Assembly (NCBI GenBank): GCA_030248215.1
Contig: JASANG010001598.1
Coordinates: forward strand, 1-64,000
Direction: 5' to 3'
DNA length: 64,000 bases
Source of the DNA: Enoplolaimus lenunculus
Lineage: Eukaryota; Nematoda; Enoplea; Enoplida; Thoracostomopsidae
Part shown: one piece after another, positions 23,501 through 38,500 of the stretch
Layout: the number at the start of each line of letters is the position of its first letter
How positions within the stretch are numbered: the stretch's first letter is position 1
Program-made: the position numbers and the translations under genes
Notes under the pieces: model-generated
Database searches by the model: none
Seen by the model: only the letters and a program-made list of their open reading frames with translations
What the model was told of the DNA's origin: nothing

Positions 23501-23839
23501 CATTATTTTCATGCGATATAAACTGTCATAGATTAACGCCCACCACTCGTGTTTCTAAATTAAATTAGCAGTACAATAATTGACAGTCACATCTCGTAGC
23601 ACGCTCTGTTTTCCCAACCTCTTCATGCTCACAGCACCTTCTCTATCCCGATATCCTTGTCCTACACGCACCACACGTCCTAGGTTGCTTTGAGTTGTAC
23701 GCCTCACAGTTTCCTTCATATTTGATGCTCTTGGCAACCACATAGCCCAGTTCGTGCTCGTTCCCCTTCAGAGTCCTTAATTCTATGCGCTTCTGGGTTT
23801 GTTTTAGAAGAACTAACAATGTAAACGTCTTCCCTGTTG
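20596..23839. other. Gene-free stretch downstream of atrophin, decayed repeats
   Basis: No exon with matched splice sites was found on either strand. It contains a decayed CCGG-type repeat at about 21440-21720 (CCGGAGTTCTGCCTCCGG, CCTCCGGCTCCGG), a short CCTAAACCTAAG cluster near 22090-22150, and a G-run repeat at 22858-23035 (CCAGGATTTTGGATAAAGG ...) related to one at 31330-31450. The atrophin 3' UTR must lie here, but I see no AATAAA close behind the stop. Confidence 0.4.
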
Positions 23840-23974
23840 TCATCGATGCACATCATGAGCGGCTGCGGCTGCAGCAGCAGCAGCTGCCGCAGCTGCCTGA
23901 TGTTGTGCAGTCGCAGCGGCAACAGCTAACTGCATATCACGATCAGCAACGAGTAATTGTTCTGTTTGGTACAA
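23840..23974 (-). other. Atrophin last exon: polyalanine C-terminus
   Basis: Behind a TATTTTCAG acceptor the frame reads [18 protein letters not shown], then Ala/Thr/Gln, then 13 Ala and HDVHR, stop TGA at 23842-23840. The Leu/Gln-rich helix fits the C-terminal end of atrophins (LQAMHAQSAELQRLAMEQQ in RERE). It is too short for a length-filtered ORF scan. Confidence 0.75.
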
Positions 23975-24565
23975 CTGAAAATATCAACCGAAGATATATT
24001 ATACATAAATTATATACGTAAATATATATAATATACAACAAAACAGTTTTTCATTCAGTTATTGATTTTCCAATACTCTGAAAAGGTTTTCATTCATTTT
24101 ATTTATTTATTTACTTATTTATTTATACTTTATTTATTCTTCAGTCATGTAGTATGATTCAAAAATGAAAAAATAAACGAATAAATACGTACGTACGTAA
24201 ATCAATAAATGGAAAAATAAATGAACAAATAAATGAACAATTCAGTGGTAACTGGTATGATCAAAATGATTACACAATAAATACAAATAAAATTCTTGTT
24301 CCAACTGAAATTCTGCCACATTTGGTTGTTTCAGTTTTCAAATTCTGACTTTTTGTTAACAATTAACACATATTTTCTCTGGTATTGTGAGCGCAAACTT
24401 AGCTGCGCAATCTTTAATTCAATAAACAAGTTAAAACGCTTCCTATTTAATGGAAAACTATATTTACAAATTATACACAGTCAATCTCCTTAACTCTAAA
24501 AGGCTTGTACCTGTAGTAACATCGCATCGCGTTGGAGCTGGTGATGTTGTTGCTGCTGCTGCTGC

Positions 24566-24658
<93 letters not shown>

Positions 24659-25072
24659 AGTTGTTGCTGCTGCAGTTGTTGCAACTGGTACAACTCGTGT
24701 GGCGAAGGCGCTACCCCAACGCCTGACCCTCTCGAAAACAAACCGTCACCACTTGCAGCAACGGCAGCATTGTTGTTGTATGGAGTAGGAGCTGCTGTGG
24801 AAATTCCAGGTGGCCGTGGCGTTATAGCCATCGGTGCTGTAATCCCTACAGAAGGCGGTGTAGCGCCACTGGTTGCATTCCAAGCAGCTGCAGCCGCAAC
24901 GGCAAACTGTTCAAACGCTGCAGCTGCAGCAGCAGCGCCTGGAATTCCTGCAGCTGCAGCTGCAGCTGCAGCAGCAGCGGCGAATTGTTGCTGTTGCTGC
25001 TGCTGCTGCTGTTGCTGCTGTTGTTGTTGTTGCTGCTGTTGTTGTTTTTGTTGTTGTTGTTGTTGTTGTTGT

Positions 25073-25104
<32 letters not shown>

Positions 25105-25110
25105 TTGTTT

Positions 25111-25149
<39 letters not shown>

Positions 25150-28100
25150 TTGATGCTGCTGCTGCTGTTGTTGGTAATGCTGAAGTTGTAGCAACTGTTG
25201 TTGCTGTTGTTGTAACAACTGTTGTTGGTATTGTTGTTGTTGCTGATGTTGCTGCGGATGCAAATGTGTGTGCTGATGCTGCTCGGAGTGATTATGTTGA
25301 TGAATATGCTGATGATGTTGGTGGTGCGGAAGTTGCTGCAGCAGTTGTTGTTTTTGTTGTTGTTGTTGCGAATCCTGCGTCAGCTGCTGAAATGGAGTTA
25401 AACTATGTTGCTGCTGCTGTTGTTGTTTTTGTTGTTTTTGTTGTTGTTGTTGCTGTTGTAGTTGTTGTTGTTGAGGCTGTTGTCGCCGTTGAAACTGCCA
25501 ACTTTCGCTACGGTCACGTCGGGGTGATGCCGATACTGCTGTGTCTGCCAGTTGTTGATGTTGCTGTTGAAGTTGTTGTGCACTTGTCGCCGCAAACATT
25601 TTCGTTGCCGGTGAAATGCCAGCACGTTGCACGTCGCCTGCTGGTATGGTAGGCAAGGGTTGAATGGCGTTCGCTGTCGCTGGAATGTTACTAATGTTGT
25701 CTTCAGTGTTGCTACTACAAACATGTGACTGCGCTTTTGTCGCCGAAACTGCTGGTAAAGTTAGGTCTGTAGACGTGGTAATCACAGAAGTTGCCGGAGT
25801 GGGAAGTTTTCTCATGACAACGGACGAATGCTCCATCAGACTTGCATGGGTAGTAACAATGGCATTATTGCTCGCAGGTTTTGTTCCACCGCTCCCCGAA
25901 GAATTTGGTGTTGAATTTCGTACCCCCACACTCGATCGGGACACAACAGATGGCGGCCGTGATGACGACGTAGGGGTGCTTGCGGTATTTGCAGTTACAC
26001 GCGGCGACTGTGCTGCCATTGTTGTGGTAGTTATTGCTCCTAGGGCAGTTGCAACTGGCAACAACTGCACATTTTGACCAGACGCTAAATATAGTGAACA
26101 AGTCGAGGAGGGTAGGCCACTAGGTGGCGCCGCTGCAGACAAACTGGCAGACGCGGGCCGCTTTGAGCTCATCAACGACGTTAGTGTTTCACTGTTTACC
26201 GATGTGTTGTCCGACGGATGATGTACGGGATTACGTCCAAGCTTGCTCGAATCCTTTTGCTCGCCCACGCCAACGTTCACACTCTCTAAAGTAGCAGTCG
26301 TACTGTCTGAAGCTGCCGCGACTGCAGCATCCTTTGGCGTTTGAGATCGACCCGACCTTGCTGAAGCTGCTTCGCACTGTTGCCCGCTGGCAAACGCTGA
26401 TTCAGCTAACACAGCTATGCTTGGTTTCGTACCCGCAGGCGATAACACGCTCCCAACGTGAGCAACCTGGCGGCGTTGCTGGTCAGCAAGACTGACCAAT
26501 GGTGTGTCAGACACAGCGGCAGTGGTCTCAGCTGCCACAGCGGGACCACCCAAAGAACTCGAAATTAAAGAAGCATCCGCTGTTCCTGTAGGGGGTGCCA
26601 AAATAGGTAAACCCGTAGTCGGATGAATATGAAGATGGGTATGCGTGTGTGAATGAGTATGATGCTGGGTCGGTGCAATAATTGTTGGTGGAGGTGGTGG
26701 CGGCTGTTGAGGGTGCTGTGGCACAGGCAATGAGGGTTGTGGATTCGTGTTGGTCGACCCTACGATAAGATTAGGTGGTATAATACCGGTTGTCGCGACG
26801 CCGGTCAAATGTGGTGGTAACGATCCAATAGGTGTAATTGATGCACTACGTTGTTGTGAAGCGACAGTATCGAGAACGTTGTTGTTGTTGTGGCCAGAGT
26901 TGCCAGCATTGACAACAGCAGATGCAACATTCGATGCCAATATCGGATCAAAGGGCCCACCTGGTAATAAATAGAAGCTGATTAGAAAAAATAATGCATA
27001 AGCGAGCCATAGACTTTGTCGCGATAATGGCTATAACACCTATCATCAATTAATGGCAGGCGCTTTAAACTTCTAAAACATTAAATAACGAGCCACACAG
27101 TTTGGTAGTTTTTGGATTTAAAATCCGCTGTCTCGGTCAATAAAGCGACAACGATAACCAAAAAAAAACTTATGCGCATATGCGACCGTCAGTGCTAATA
27201 TTAATGAAAACATTATTTGGTGATCAACTGTGTAAAAAGCTCATTAATTTTGCTTGTGCTGTGCAATTTTATTTACTTGTTTACTTCCACACGCCCATGC
27301 CTAAGCTGAAGCGTACTCCTAAACCTAAGCCATCCATGTCATAATGTAGTACAATTATCACTGGGAGAACTTGAGACTTCTATTAAAACAGTCATACTGT
27401 TGAGGGATGTAAACAAGTAACCAATTTTTAGTGGTTCACGCATATAAATTTAGTCCAAAATACGAGTAAAACACTGCTGCGTCCTTTCGTCAACTCAAAC
27501 TAGCTGTGCGAATAGCAATTGTTTATCACTTTTTCACCTCTTTGGTCTCGATTTGCAAACCACCAACTCAAGGAAAGCAAAACCGAGACCAGCCAAATCA
27601 CGAGACTTGCAGAGACCGCCCTTCCCAGTATCTATAGCTACGAACTTGGGGATAGGTGCTACACACACTTACTTCAAAGTGATACTCGCTCAGCGACACA
27701 CTCTCAATTGTAGTACTTTTGTGCTATCCTTAACAATGTTATTTGGGTTTCGTCGCCATTAAAAACAAGTTTCTGGTCTGCCGTTCACTCATTGGGTTTA
27801 CATGATATAGCTTGACCATGCGTCCACGAATGCAAACCAGCAAGCCCGATAGCCAAACTTCTACATCGCGCTTATTTGGGAGCGCAGGTTATTTAAACGT
27901 TATACACAAATTAAAGACCGATGATTTCATAAGCGCACCCAAAAAATTAAGGTTGCAAGTTATACACCAAACCGTCTCATTAATCCACTGAAAAATACGT
28001 CAAATACCTCAACTATGGAGTAGTAGCACTTTAACTTTGTACTGCCTCATATGCCCTCCCAACTGGGTCATTGCTTACCTGCTTGTCTATGACCAAACAG

Positions 28101-28662
28101 CTCAGCAGCAGCAGCCATTACCATTGCGTCATTCGCCCTTAAATCTGACATGCTTCCTCGTCCCAGAAAACCCGGTGTCGCGGCATTTTTAATATTGCGC
28201 ATTTGTCCTGTGGCTGCAGACTGATTTGTCCCACCAGCAGTGAGAACAGACGGTGGCAGGATGCCTAACCGTTCAGCAGCTGCTTGAACTTGTTCAGGAG
28301 TCGCAAACGAGCCCTGGGCAAATTCGGATTTCCCTGGCAATAGGACAGGACATGTTACAGGCGACCCAATAGCCGCTGCTGCAACTAATGCTGCAAGCCG
28401 TTGGTACTCAATCGTTGATAACTGGTCAGGTAGTTGGTGTTGTAGCACTTGTTCCTTCTGACGTGGTTGTGTCGACAGCAGATGTGATTGTCGTTGTTGT
28501 TGTTGTTGTTGTTGTTGTTGTTGCTGCTGCTGCTGTTGTTGTGGTTGTTGTTGTTGTGGTTGTTGTTGTTGTTGTGGTTGTTTTTGTGGTTGTGGTGGTG
28601 GTGGTTGTTGTTGTTGTTGTTGTTGAGGCTGTTGTTGTTGTTGTAGTTGTTGTTGTCGTTGC

Positions 28663-28723
<61 letters not shown>

Positions 28724-29472
28724 GCTGCTGCTGCTGCAATGAAACCGGCAAACCGTTTGCATTAACCTGGCTCTGTATCGCTTTTGAATTCAAATTATTA
28801 TCAAGCGGTGCTGCAGATCCAACACTTTTGAATTTGGACGAGTTACCCAAACCACTTTGCGATGCTGCAACCACATTTGGATTGGCTGACAACGATGACG
28901 CGGCGGTTGAAAGTTCAGCTTTCATCTGTTCGATGAGTGCAATATGTTCCATTTGTCTAAAAATAAAAATATGCGAATCAACACACAGAATGACCAGTTT
29001 CATACACCTGTTTATAAAAGTCTATCCAGAAAATTCTGACGGGCTTTGCGAATATAGTATTCCTAAGCAACAAGGGTGCTGTTAACCGTTTGATATAAAC
29101 AGCAAAATATTTGGTAAACAGTTGGAAATCGTTTAAAGACACCATCATCATCGTTAAATACTACTTTTACTAACTTTGATCTTATTATTGTTGTTGGCTT
29201 TTAAACAAACTACTGTCCAACTACATGACAAAACTAAATTTTACCGGAACCCGAATAGATGAACAACATTCAAAAACGCATTCAAGGCTGTGACTAGAGT
29301 TCTAACCTACGAGTTATTCCAAATTGGATATGAAATGTGCACGTACCTTTGCCGCTCAGCAATTTCCTGTTGAAATCGTGGGTCCATTAACAGTGCTGGA
29401 TTAATGCCAAACAATGCTGCTGCAGTTGCTGCAGCTGCCGCTTGTTGTTGTTGTTGTTGTTGTTGTTGTTGC

Positions 29473-29527
<55 letters not shown>

Positions 29528-32500
29528 GCTGCTGCTGCTGTTGTTGTTGCAGGTGTTGTTGCTGCTGCTGTTGTTGCTGACTATTTTGTGTTGGCGTTGC
29601 TGGCACATGAGGTCCAGACATTGGCCGATACGGCGGTGCTCCAGGAGTGTTCTTGAGTGTACTTGCACTTGAAGTAGTCGTTCCACCACCAATACCAAAC
29701 GTTTTTTCTCCACCCGGTGGTACTGCTATGCCGGTATTATTCACAGCAGCCGCAAGTTCACGCAACTTCTGAAACGAACATTTAATAAATGTCTTTCTGA
29801 TACGCCAGGACCAACATTTTATACCACTTCGTTAATAATGGTTGTAAAACAGGACTCTCATGAGTAACTTATTAGTTTAATTTTCATCTACGTTAACTTT
29901 CTTTGATCCGAGTCAAAATTCGAAAGCAGAATTTTCAACACCTATAACATGGTATGCAATATGACCACCAGATGCTGTACTCTCAACTGCGTGTACGTGT
30001 AGCACACTATCCCAACACCAACTAGTAAGAAGTTTTCTTTGAGAATACCAGTACAGATCTGAAATTTTCTGTATGAACACAAGAAATAAAAACCATCATA
30101 AAAATAATAAAAACATACAAAACCATGTTTATTTCGACTTACCTGAGCATATGTCAAATCGTTAACATTAGCTCCACGAGGGGGCACGGACATCGGCCCT
30201 GCAGCATGGCTCGAGATTGCTTGCTGGCCCGTGCTTTGAGGCCCGACGCCGCCAGACGCCGCAAGCGTAGCTACGGCAAGCGCCGCTGCTGCATTCGCAA
30301 CAGACGCGTCGTTCTGCACAGGTTGTTGTTGCTGCTGCTGCACAGCAGCAGCAAGTGCCGCTAACAACTCAGATGGAATTGCGTTGCTAACCGCTTGAGC
30401 AGCCATGGCCGGCAGACCACCCGCAACTCGAGGCTCGTTGACTCCATGCGCCGCAACAGCGACACTTTGATCAAACCCTCCATGTCCGACTGACGAAGCT
30501 AGCATCTGACGGCCTTTTGAACCGTCCCCGGCGGCGGCTGGAAAATCTCCCACTAAAGCTACGCCTGGCCCACCCACTGCTGCCAGCGACGACAGCTGAC
30601 CTGGCGTTTCATTGGCAACCGAACCAGGCCGTCCAGATCCGGGCTGCTGCACGGCCTGAATATGCCTTGGATGCTGCCCAAGTACCTGTTGTTGTAACTG
30701 CTGAGCAGTTGCATTCACCATACCAACACTGCTACCGCGTTCAACCACCGGGATGTGTCCAAGTTGTCCAACGGGGTACTGCGGTTCTGTTCCAGCCCCG
30801 GACGGCACGCCTGAAGTTAACGGGAAATTTCCAGACGGAGGCAACGGTTGCTCAACAGTTGGAGCTCGATTTCGGACCGTAGCTACATCTGTGGTTGTTA
30901 CACCGCCACCAGCCATAGCCGAATTAAGATGGGTATTGCTATTGCTAGCGGCGATCGAAGCAAGTGGCCGGCCGACAGTAACTGCCATGATAACTGAATT
31001 GCTTTCGCCAAGCGGTTTTTGTTGCAGTTGTGGTGGCAGTTCAGTCTTAATCGTGTTTGTTATCATATGCAATGACGGCCCACATTTTTGTGACTCACCT
31101 TTTTGCTGAAAAATTGGTAAAAGACACCAAGTTTAGAGGTTATGAATGACAACAGCCTTCCCGATACTTGAATGTAAGAATACATGTGTAACATTTTTGC
31201 ACTCTTAAATGACCATATCATTTACCGCGGAAATTTTTCGAGTATAAAATTTTTTAAACGTAACACATGGTGTTCATTATAGTTCTAACTGCAATTCCGG
31301 CAAGAAATTGGTTACAGATACCATCTTATAGAGAATGGGTGTACCCAGGATTTTGTAAAAGTATTACGGTCTACAAAAACTTCGAAGAGTGTGTCTACTA
31401 TGTTGTTACCCGCTGAAAATGTTCCTAAAAATCTGTAAAAACCTGTCCCAAAAAAAATTTTGACTACTAAACCATATACGAGTTTCGCGCGGTCTCTATG
31501 TTTAACCCAATTGGGTTACTTTTAAAGCATAAAACTTCGACTTACTCTTTTTATTCCGTACCTTAAACCACCATTTTAACAAAAATAGAAAACGCCATAC
31601 CTTCAAATTTGACTGCGCTGCACTCAATTCTTCCGGTACTTGCCGACCAAACCGCCGTTGTGCGTATCGCGACCCTGGTTGTATACCAAAAACGATATCG
31701 GTCCGTGCACACGAATTCACGCGACCACGGTCCAAAGTTTTAATGTAACTAAAAATTAAAAAAATTATATAAAATATTAAAAACATATGATCCAAAACAC
31801 TACGGTCAACCAAAGGAATTCGGCAAATCAATTTAGCATAATATAGTTGCTTTAGAATGACCTGCTGATTCATAGCCCTAAAAATTCTTTGCTCGCTTTT
31901 AAATCCTGACTACGCCCTGGAACTAAAATGATCAAAACTCGGCTTAAACTTACACGGCGTTTTCAGTTTCCCGAATTCTGATGTTGCACGCTTCTGCACA
32001 TGGTTCGTTTTCAGCTGGCATGGGCGGCGGTGACGGTGTATCACTAACTTAAATTATAAATAAAATTACTCAACTGAATTAAATTGATAATAAAAAATAT
32101 ATTAACCACACAAATGAATATCAATTTTAATATATTTTGTCCATTCAGATAAAAAAACTTCATTATTGATAAAACAATTTTCATACTCCTATCTTTTGCA
32201 ACTATGTTTTGGTTTCCTCCAATTTAGGGGAGGCGGGCTTGATGGTTCAACCACACACTGAAGCCTCCTGAAATACTTAGACCTCCTAACATAAAAAAAC
32301 TTCATTATTGATAAAACAATTTTCATACTCCTATCTTTTGCAACTATGTTTTGGTTTCCTCCAATTTACGGGAGGCGGGCTTGATGGTTCAAAAACACAC
32401 TGAAGCCTCCTGAAATACTTAGACCTCCTAACATACTCACAAAAACAAAAACAACAAAAACAACAACAACAACAACAACAACAACAAAACAAATTTACTT

Positions 32501-32860
32501 ATATCCGATCCAATACTTCCGGGTCCATCAATACCGGCGACAAATGTTCGCAACATCCCCGCTGTCGGTTTGCCACCAAACTCTTGAGGACACAACTTTT
32601 CCAGAGCTTTGTCAGACGAAAGTTGTAGTTGTAATTGTTTTTGTTGTTGTTGCAGTTGAAACTGATGTTGTTGTTGTTGTTGTTGCAACTGGTGAAGTTG
32701 CTGCTGTTGCACCCATTGTTGCGCTCTTGACTGCAAAACTCTCGCATCGCATGATGATGATGATACCAATCCGGGTAGGGAGTGTAGTAAGCTTGGCCCG
32801 TCTCGTTCGCTCGATTTTGTTCCCATAGCAAGCATCGATCCAATTTGGTGTTGTTGATGA

Positions 32861-32918
<58 letters not shown>

Positions 32919-35434
32919 GCTGTTGTTGTTGTTGTTGTTGTTGCAGTTGTTGATTGAGGTGATACTGCGATTGCTGTTGAATCTTTAAAGGCGGCGATCG
33001 CATAATATCGCCAACCGAAAACGGAACTAGAGGTGGGGGTGGCAGCGGCGGTGCAGGGCGAGCTAAACCATGAGGACGGGTGCCAGAAATCGTCCCAGGT
33101 TCAGATTTAATCATGGCGGGCTGAATATCAATCGACGGTTCTACGACCCCCACTGGTAGCGTCTTCGATTGTTGATCATGACCCTGACCGGAAGATAATG
33201 TTGCACTACCTGGGAGGCAACCAGCTGTTTCAACCATCTGGGGGACACGCGTAAATTCGCCAGTTTGGTCCGTAGAAATACGTTGGTTTCGGCTATAACA
33301 CGTACCAGGCAACACACGAATTGAGCATTTTGCACTAGGCGCTGCAGTAGCTGGAACATTGTTAGCTGTACAACTCGCTAAAGTCGATAGAGTTATTGCT
33401 TTAGGGGCCCCACTTTGATCAGACCCGTCTACCTGTTTGGGAATAGGACCACTGGAGCTGCTGTCCGATAGTGCCAACATTGCTCCGTGTTGTGTTAACC
33501 CTACCGATGACATTGTCTGTTGCTTGCCAGGCAACCCAAATTCATTAGCTATCAAACCTGATCCAGCAGTATCCTGGCGATTCTGCTGAAGCACTAGCTG
33601 GGCACCAGAGGCACTAGAACCCATTTGACCCAGAAAAGATTTGCTCATGACAAGCTCACCACCACTGCCCAAACTTAACCCGCCGTTTCTAGGCCCGCCA
33701 GCTTCGTTTCCAACGGGCGTTAAACAAGGCGGCGATAACATCGTTACTAGCTTATCGTGCTGTTGTTTTTGTTGTTGTTCGGATGGATTGCCTTTCAGCT
33801 TCAGATTTTGCTGCTCTAAGCTCAACACTGACGATAACGCAATTGTTTTTCCGGTTCCGGCAGCAAATTTTGCATTAAGTGCTGCTGATTGAGCCGTTTG
33901 TGGCGGTGAACTCCGTAGTTCACCGATAGAATTAATTATTCCCGCTGGTATGGAGTGTCTCGGTGGCGACAGAAGTTGCCGTTCGTCGCACGTTAGCGAC
34001 GGTAGGGAAGGTGGGATTACCCCTAGCGATGACATACCTACTTGTGTACCGGCAACAACCGATCCGTTGATAATGTCAAGTTGTTGCGGCTGCTGTTGCG
34101 GCCTGGGCACTAACAGGGTACCAGTCGTAGGCTTGACAGTGCCTAAAGGTGATTTACTTGGGCCCCCGAATACCAATGAGGGCACTGGCAAATGGTGATA
34201 GCTACCAGCTGAGGGGGATCTGTCTTTGGGCGATGCTTTTGAAGGTACAGCAATAGCAGGAACCAGTGTGGGTGGCGAAATCGCTTCATACTGTAGGTGT
34301 TGCTGCTGAATTTGCTCGGTTTTAAATTTGATTTGAGCATCAGAGGAGACAGGAGTAGGTGCAGCGGCGCTCAAGCTCCCAGCACTTGCTACAGACTGAG
34401 GTGCCTCAGTGCTTGTTGCAGGCAGCAATGCATTCACCAATGCTTGACGTGGAGTGCCCAAACTGCTCGGGCTCGAAACAATATCTTCGCGTGCGAGTAC
34501 CGGAGGTTGATCCGCATTAGCTGCTGCCAGGTGCGACAAAGCCACACCGGACGCAACATTGGTCTCCAAATTTACAGCCATACCCTGTGCTGGGCTAGCT
34601 TTCGCGCTACCCGAAAAAATATCCACAGGTTCTTGTTTCACACCGCCTGCTACCGATTCCGTCACACCAGGCGTTATTTCAAGGAACTCCATCTTACTCG
34701 ACGTCCTCACGTTTTGAGCTGCGGTATCTAGATTTTTAAATTTCAGATTCAGCAGCTTAGACCCTGCCTGTAATGTTGCCAATGGTGACGAGCCATAAGT
34801 AGCATTTGAGCTGCTTTCAACAGTTGTAGTGCAAATCACCTGGCTACCAAGTGCGCGATTATGTGGCTGGTTTCGGTTTTCTTTAGCACCAGCAGTTGCT
34901 GCTAATGTCGGAATGTCTGTACCAGCCGAAATCGATAACGGTGGCAATTTCAATTTTAGCTTGGCACTTTCACTATCAGCGGCGGCATCCAAAAACTTGG
35001 AGGCAGTAGATACAGTAGACTGTGACAATGGCGCAGCCGTTGCTGCTTTTGCTCTATTAAAATCTCTCCAGCCACCGGTCGCCGCCAGATCGCGAATGCC
35101 CTGATCGACCGGAATTGACGTCAATTCTGATCCCTTCAGCGACGTCATCGACGACGATACAGATAACGTCATCGATGACGATACAGATGACGTCAACGAT
35201 ATCGCTTTGACCGGCGGCGGTGACGTCATCGTATCTGTCGTTGCCGTTGGCAACGCTGTTTTTGATATAGTAGCAGCAGTCGATGACGTCAACACCCGGT
35301 TATGTCGTTTGCGTTTCTTCGACACCTTCAACGACGCGTCGATAACCGACTCATTAATCAGAGTGGTAGTCGGCGTCGTCAGCGGTGACCTATTTTCACC
35401 GTCTCTGGCAGAAATTGAGGTACTCGTTATTGTT

Positions 35435-35470
<36 letters not shown>

Positions 35471-35477
35471 GCTGTCG

Positions 35478-35530
<53 letters not shown>

Positions 35531-38500
35531 GCTGCTGCTGTCGTTGTTGTTGTTGTAGAGAATCGATCGCCAGTCGACTGCATACCAGATTCAGATCCCA
35601 TAGCCTGCGACGTTGACGATGCAGTTGCTGCTGGTGGTAGCGGCGCACTAATCGTCGATGATTTGACCAACGACAACTTGATCGGCGTCACAACCAAAGG
35701 TGACGATCGTGCTGATGCTAAACCAGTGACCTTGGAACTCATAGCAACAGACACACACTTCAGATCAGTGGAGGTCGACGCTAGCGATTGCGACGATATC
35801 GGTGACATCGTATTCTTCGAATCACTTGTTGTGTTCGAGTCACGTACGTTATTACTTTGTTGCTCCCATTGATCAATTGTTGTCTTGTCAGACTGTGACA
35901 CCGTTGATTTTCCCACGATATCGCCATTTATATCTGATGCGGTCGCCATCGCAGTAGTAGCCGCAATTTTCTTCTTCTTTTTCTTCGGTGTTGGATCACG
36001 TTGTTCTCGTTGTTGTTGTAAATGTCTTTGATCACCGTGTTGCTGATGCTTATACTCAACGGACCAGTATTTGCCAGCAATCGAGTGCGGTTTAGTTGAT
36101 TGGCCACTATGATCCGAACGTTGTGACCAGGTTTCACGACACGACGAGTTTGAATTGACAACGAGACTTCTTTTTTTGCCGTGTTTCCGACCACCACAGG
36201 CAGCGGCTGGAATCGCACAGCTCCTGTTTTGGTCGCTAGACGGCAAAGTCTAAAAATATATAATAAAAATAGTAACTATACTATAGATATGTGTCGGTGC
36301 TCGACTGTAACAAGCACATAATTCCACAGAAAACTTGCCGTCACTTCGAACAAAACTCTCTGCGAAACATTACAACAGGGTTTGGAATATTTTCAGCAAT
36401 ACATATCCGGGAATGCAGAATATTGTCGCAGGTGCCGATTTTTGCTGGTAGCCGGTATCTCGATGCATCCCGGCCTTAAAGTAATCAAAAAGCTTCCACT
36501 TACCAACTTGCCATCTTTTTTCGACTCCCAGCAGCCACCCAAGTTTTCCAAACACGTGCTGCTCGCTGAATTATTGCTCGCATTAACAGAACTAGCGATT
36601 ACACCGGTATTAGCCACCGAATGTTGGCTAGAGCTGTTACCATAATGCGAGGTTGCTGCTGTTGTTGAACCAGTGGTAGCCAAAACAGCTGCAGATTGAC
36701 TTTTTCGTATACTGCCACCACCAACACCATTACTACTAGAACTCCCATGTCCGCTGGTACCAGAATATTGTTGTGTGTTGATACCCCGCAGCACATTTGA
36801 TAGCTGAAAGTGAAAAACGGCTCACTGCGTTTATCTTTGCTTACGACATAAATACAGTGCAAAATATCCACAGAAGCATGAATCTAATTTCGCCATCGGC
36901 AATTCGCGATGTAATGTAAGCCAGCATTCCCTGTTCGTGATCGGTCTTACTTAAAGTTCAAATTCAAAGTACTGGATAGCAAGCTACAAAGAAGTTGAGC
37001 TCATTTTTCGCGCTGATATGATTTACGTACTTCAAATTTTGAAATTTACTTTAAACTTTGATTCTTTATTGTTACGGTTACAGGTTGGATTGTTTGTAAA
37101 CCTATCGCTAACTATAACAGATGCTACACACAATAATTGAGCATAAAACTGCTACCTTTGAACTCATTAACATAACACTCAGCTTTGGTCAATGTATCAT
37201 CAATTGCTTATTATATTAGTATATATACGGTTTACCTTTATATCTATTTTTGTTTCAGCAAGCGCTTAGTTATTAACAAATAATGTAAACTTATCGCGGT
37301 CATTCCAAAGGCCTTGGCTCCGTTGACTACTCGTTTAAACTCACCATATCTTTGCTTCGACGAGTCCGTATGCGCGGCTCGTACAAATCATCATCGACAA
37401 CAGCTACAGCCATTGCCGTGCTGTCTTCATCTCCACAGCCGGATCCGGCTGCCATGGTACGCCTCCGAAGCCATGAGGACTCGCCGGACCCGGACTCAAA
37501 ATCACCGCCAGCAACTGCAGACCCTCGAATCGATTTACGTCGAAACATGTATGACGGAGGGGACGATGGTCTACTTTCTAGCAATGGCAACTCGGCAAAC
37601 TTCTTGAAATGAAGACGACAGTTGGTACACAAGAGGGCTCGGTTGCGTCCAGCGTGATGCCAATCTTTTGACTCTAAAAACAATAATTGAAACATCATTT
37701 ATATATGCCGTAGGCCAATCTGCTATTCAGGCCAATAATTAATTGGCGTAGAGGCCAATTAGTAATTGGCTTGAATAGCAGATTGGCCTACGACATACAT
37801 ACACTCCCAAGTGATTGCGCATTGCACAACTCATCTGTGCATACCAAAAACCCTGGCCCAATGCCCAACCATAGGAAAAATTGGGTCGCATACCCCTCCC
37901 ATTGAAATAACCTGTACAAAATAAAATAATAAGCTCTGCAGCAATCAGCAGTAGCCAACTAATTTGCAAGTGTGTTAATTTCTAAACTCAATAGATTCAA
38001 AATTTTTCGCTCACATTCTCCATCACCACAAACTCATTAATACTGAAATTAAATCGAATGTAAACCTAATATACCAGTCGTAGTGGGACTACATATATTG
38101 AGCGAAGCTCAAACAAACGAAGCAAAAATATGCAAATAGATAGCTACTTCTTTCGTTTGAGGTGAGCAATTTTTCCCCCAAATCCCCCCCAAAAAAAATT
38201 TCAAAACATCCCCCAACCAAAAGAAAAAAAAATCCCAAAAAAGAAAAAAAAAACACCCAAAATAATTAAAAAAAATAAAAAAAAAAAACAAAAAAAACGA
38301 CGAAAGACAACACACACAACACCACCCCCAAACATAATTAGCGATTTTTCGTTAAAAGTCCTTATTCAAGCTTACCTAAATATGAAAATAAGCTTGTGCT
38401 AATCAGCTGCTTTGAATTTTAAAATCCCAATGCGAGGTTAACATCCCACGATAATAATTTTACAAACAAAAAATAAGGAAAAATTCATCAAAATCGAATC

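Noticed and set aside
24496-24510. Stop codon shortly after the exon 20 polyglutamine as the atrophin C-terminus
   Set aside because: A GTACAA donor precedes it, and an in-phase acceptor at 23974 leads to a Leu/Gln helix plus Ala tract like atrophin C-termini. Kept as a possible alternative end only.
24450-25652. Plus-strand frames of poly-Val, poly-Leu and poly-Cys
   Set aside because: They are the complement of the CAA/CAG tracts of atrophin exon 20 read in other frames. The same applies to poly-V/L frames near 28388-28765, 29414-29672, 35207-35872 and 49347-49790.
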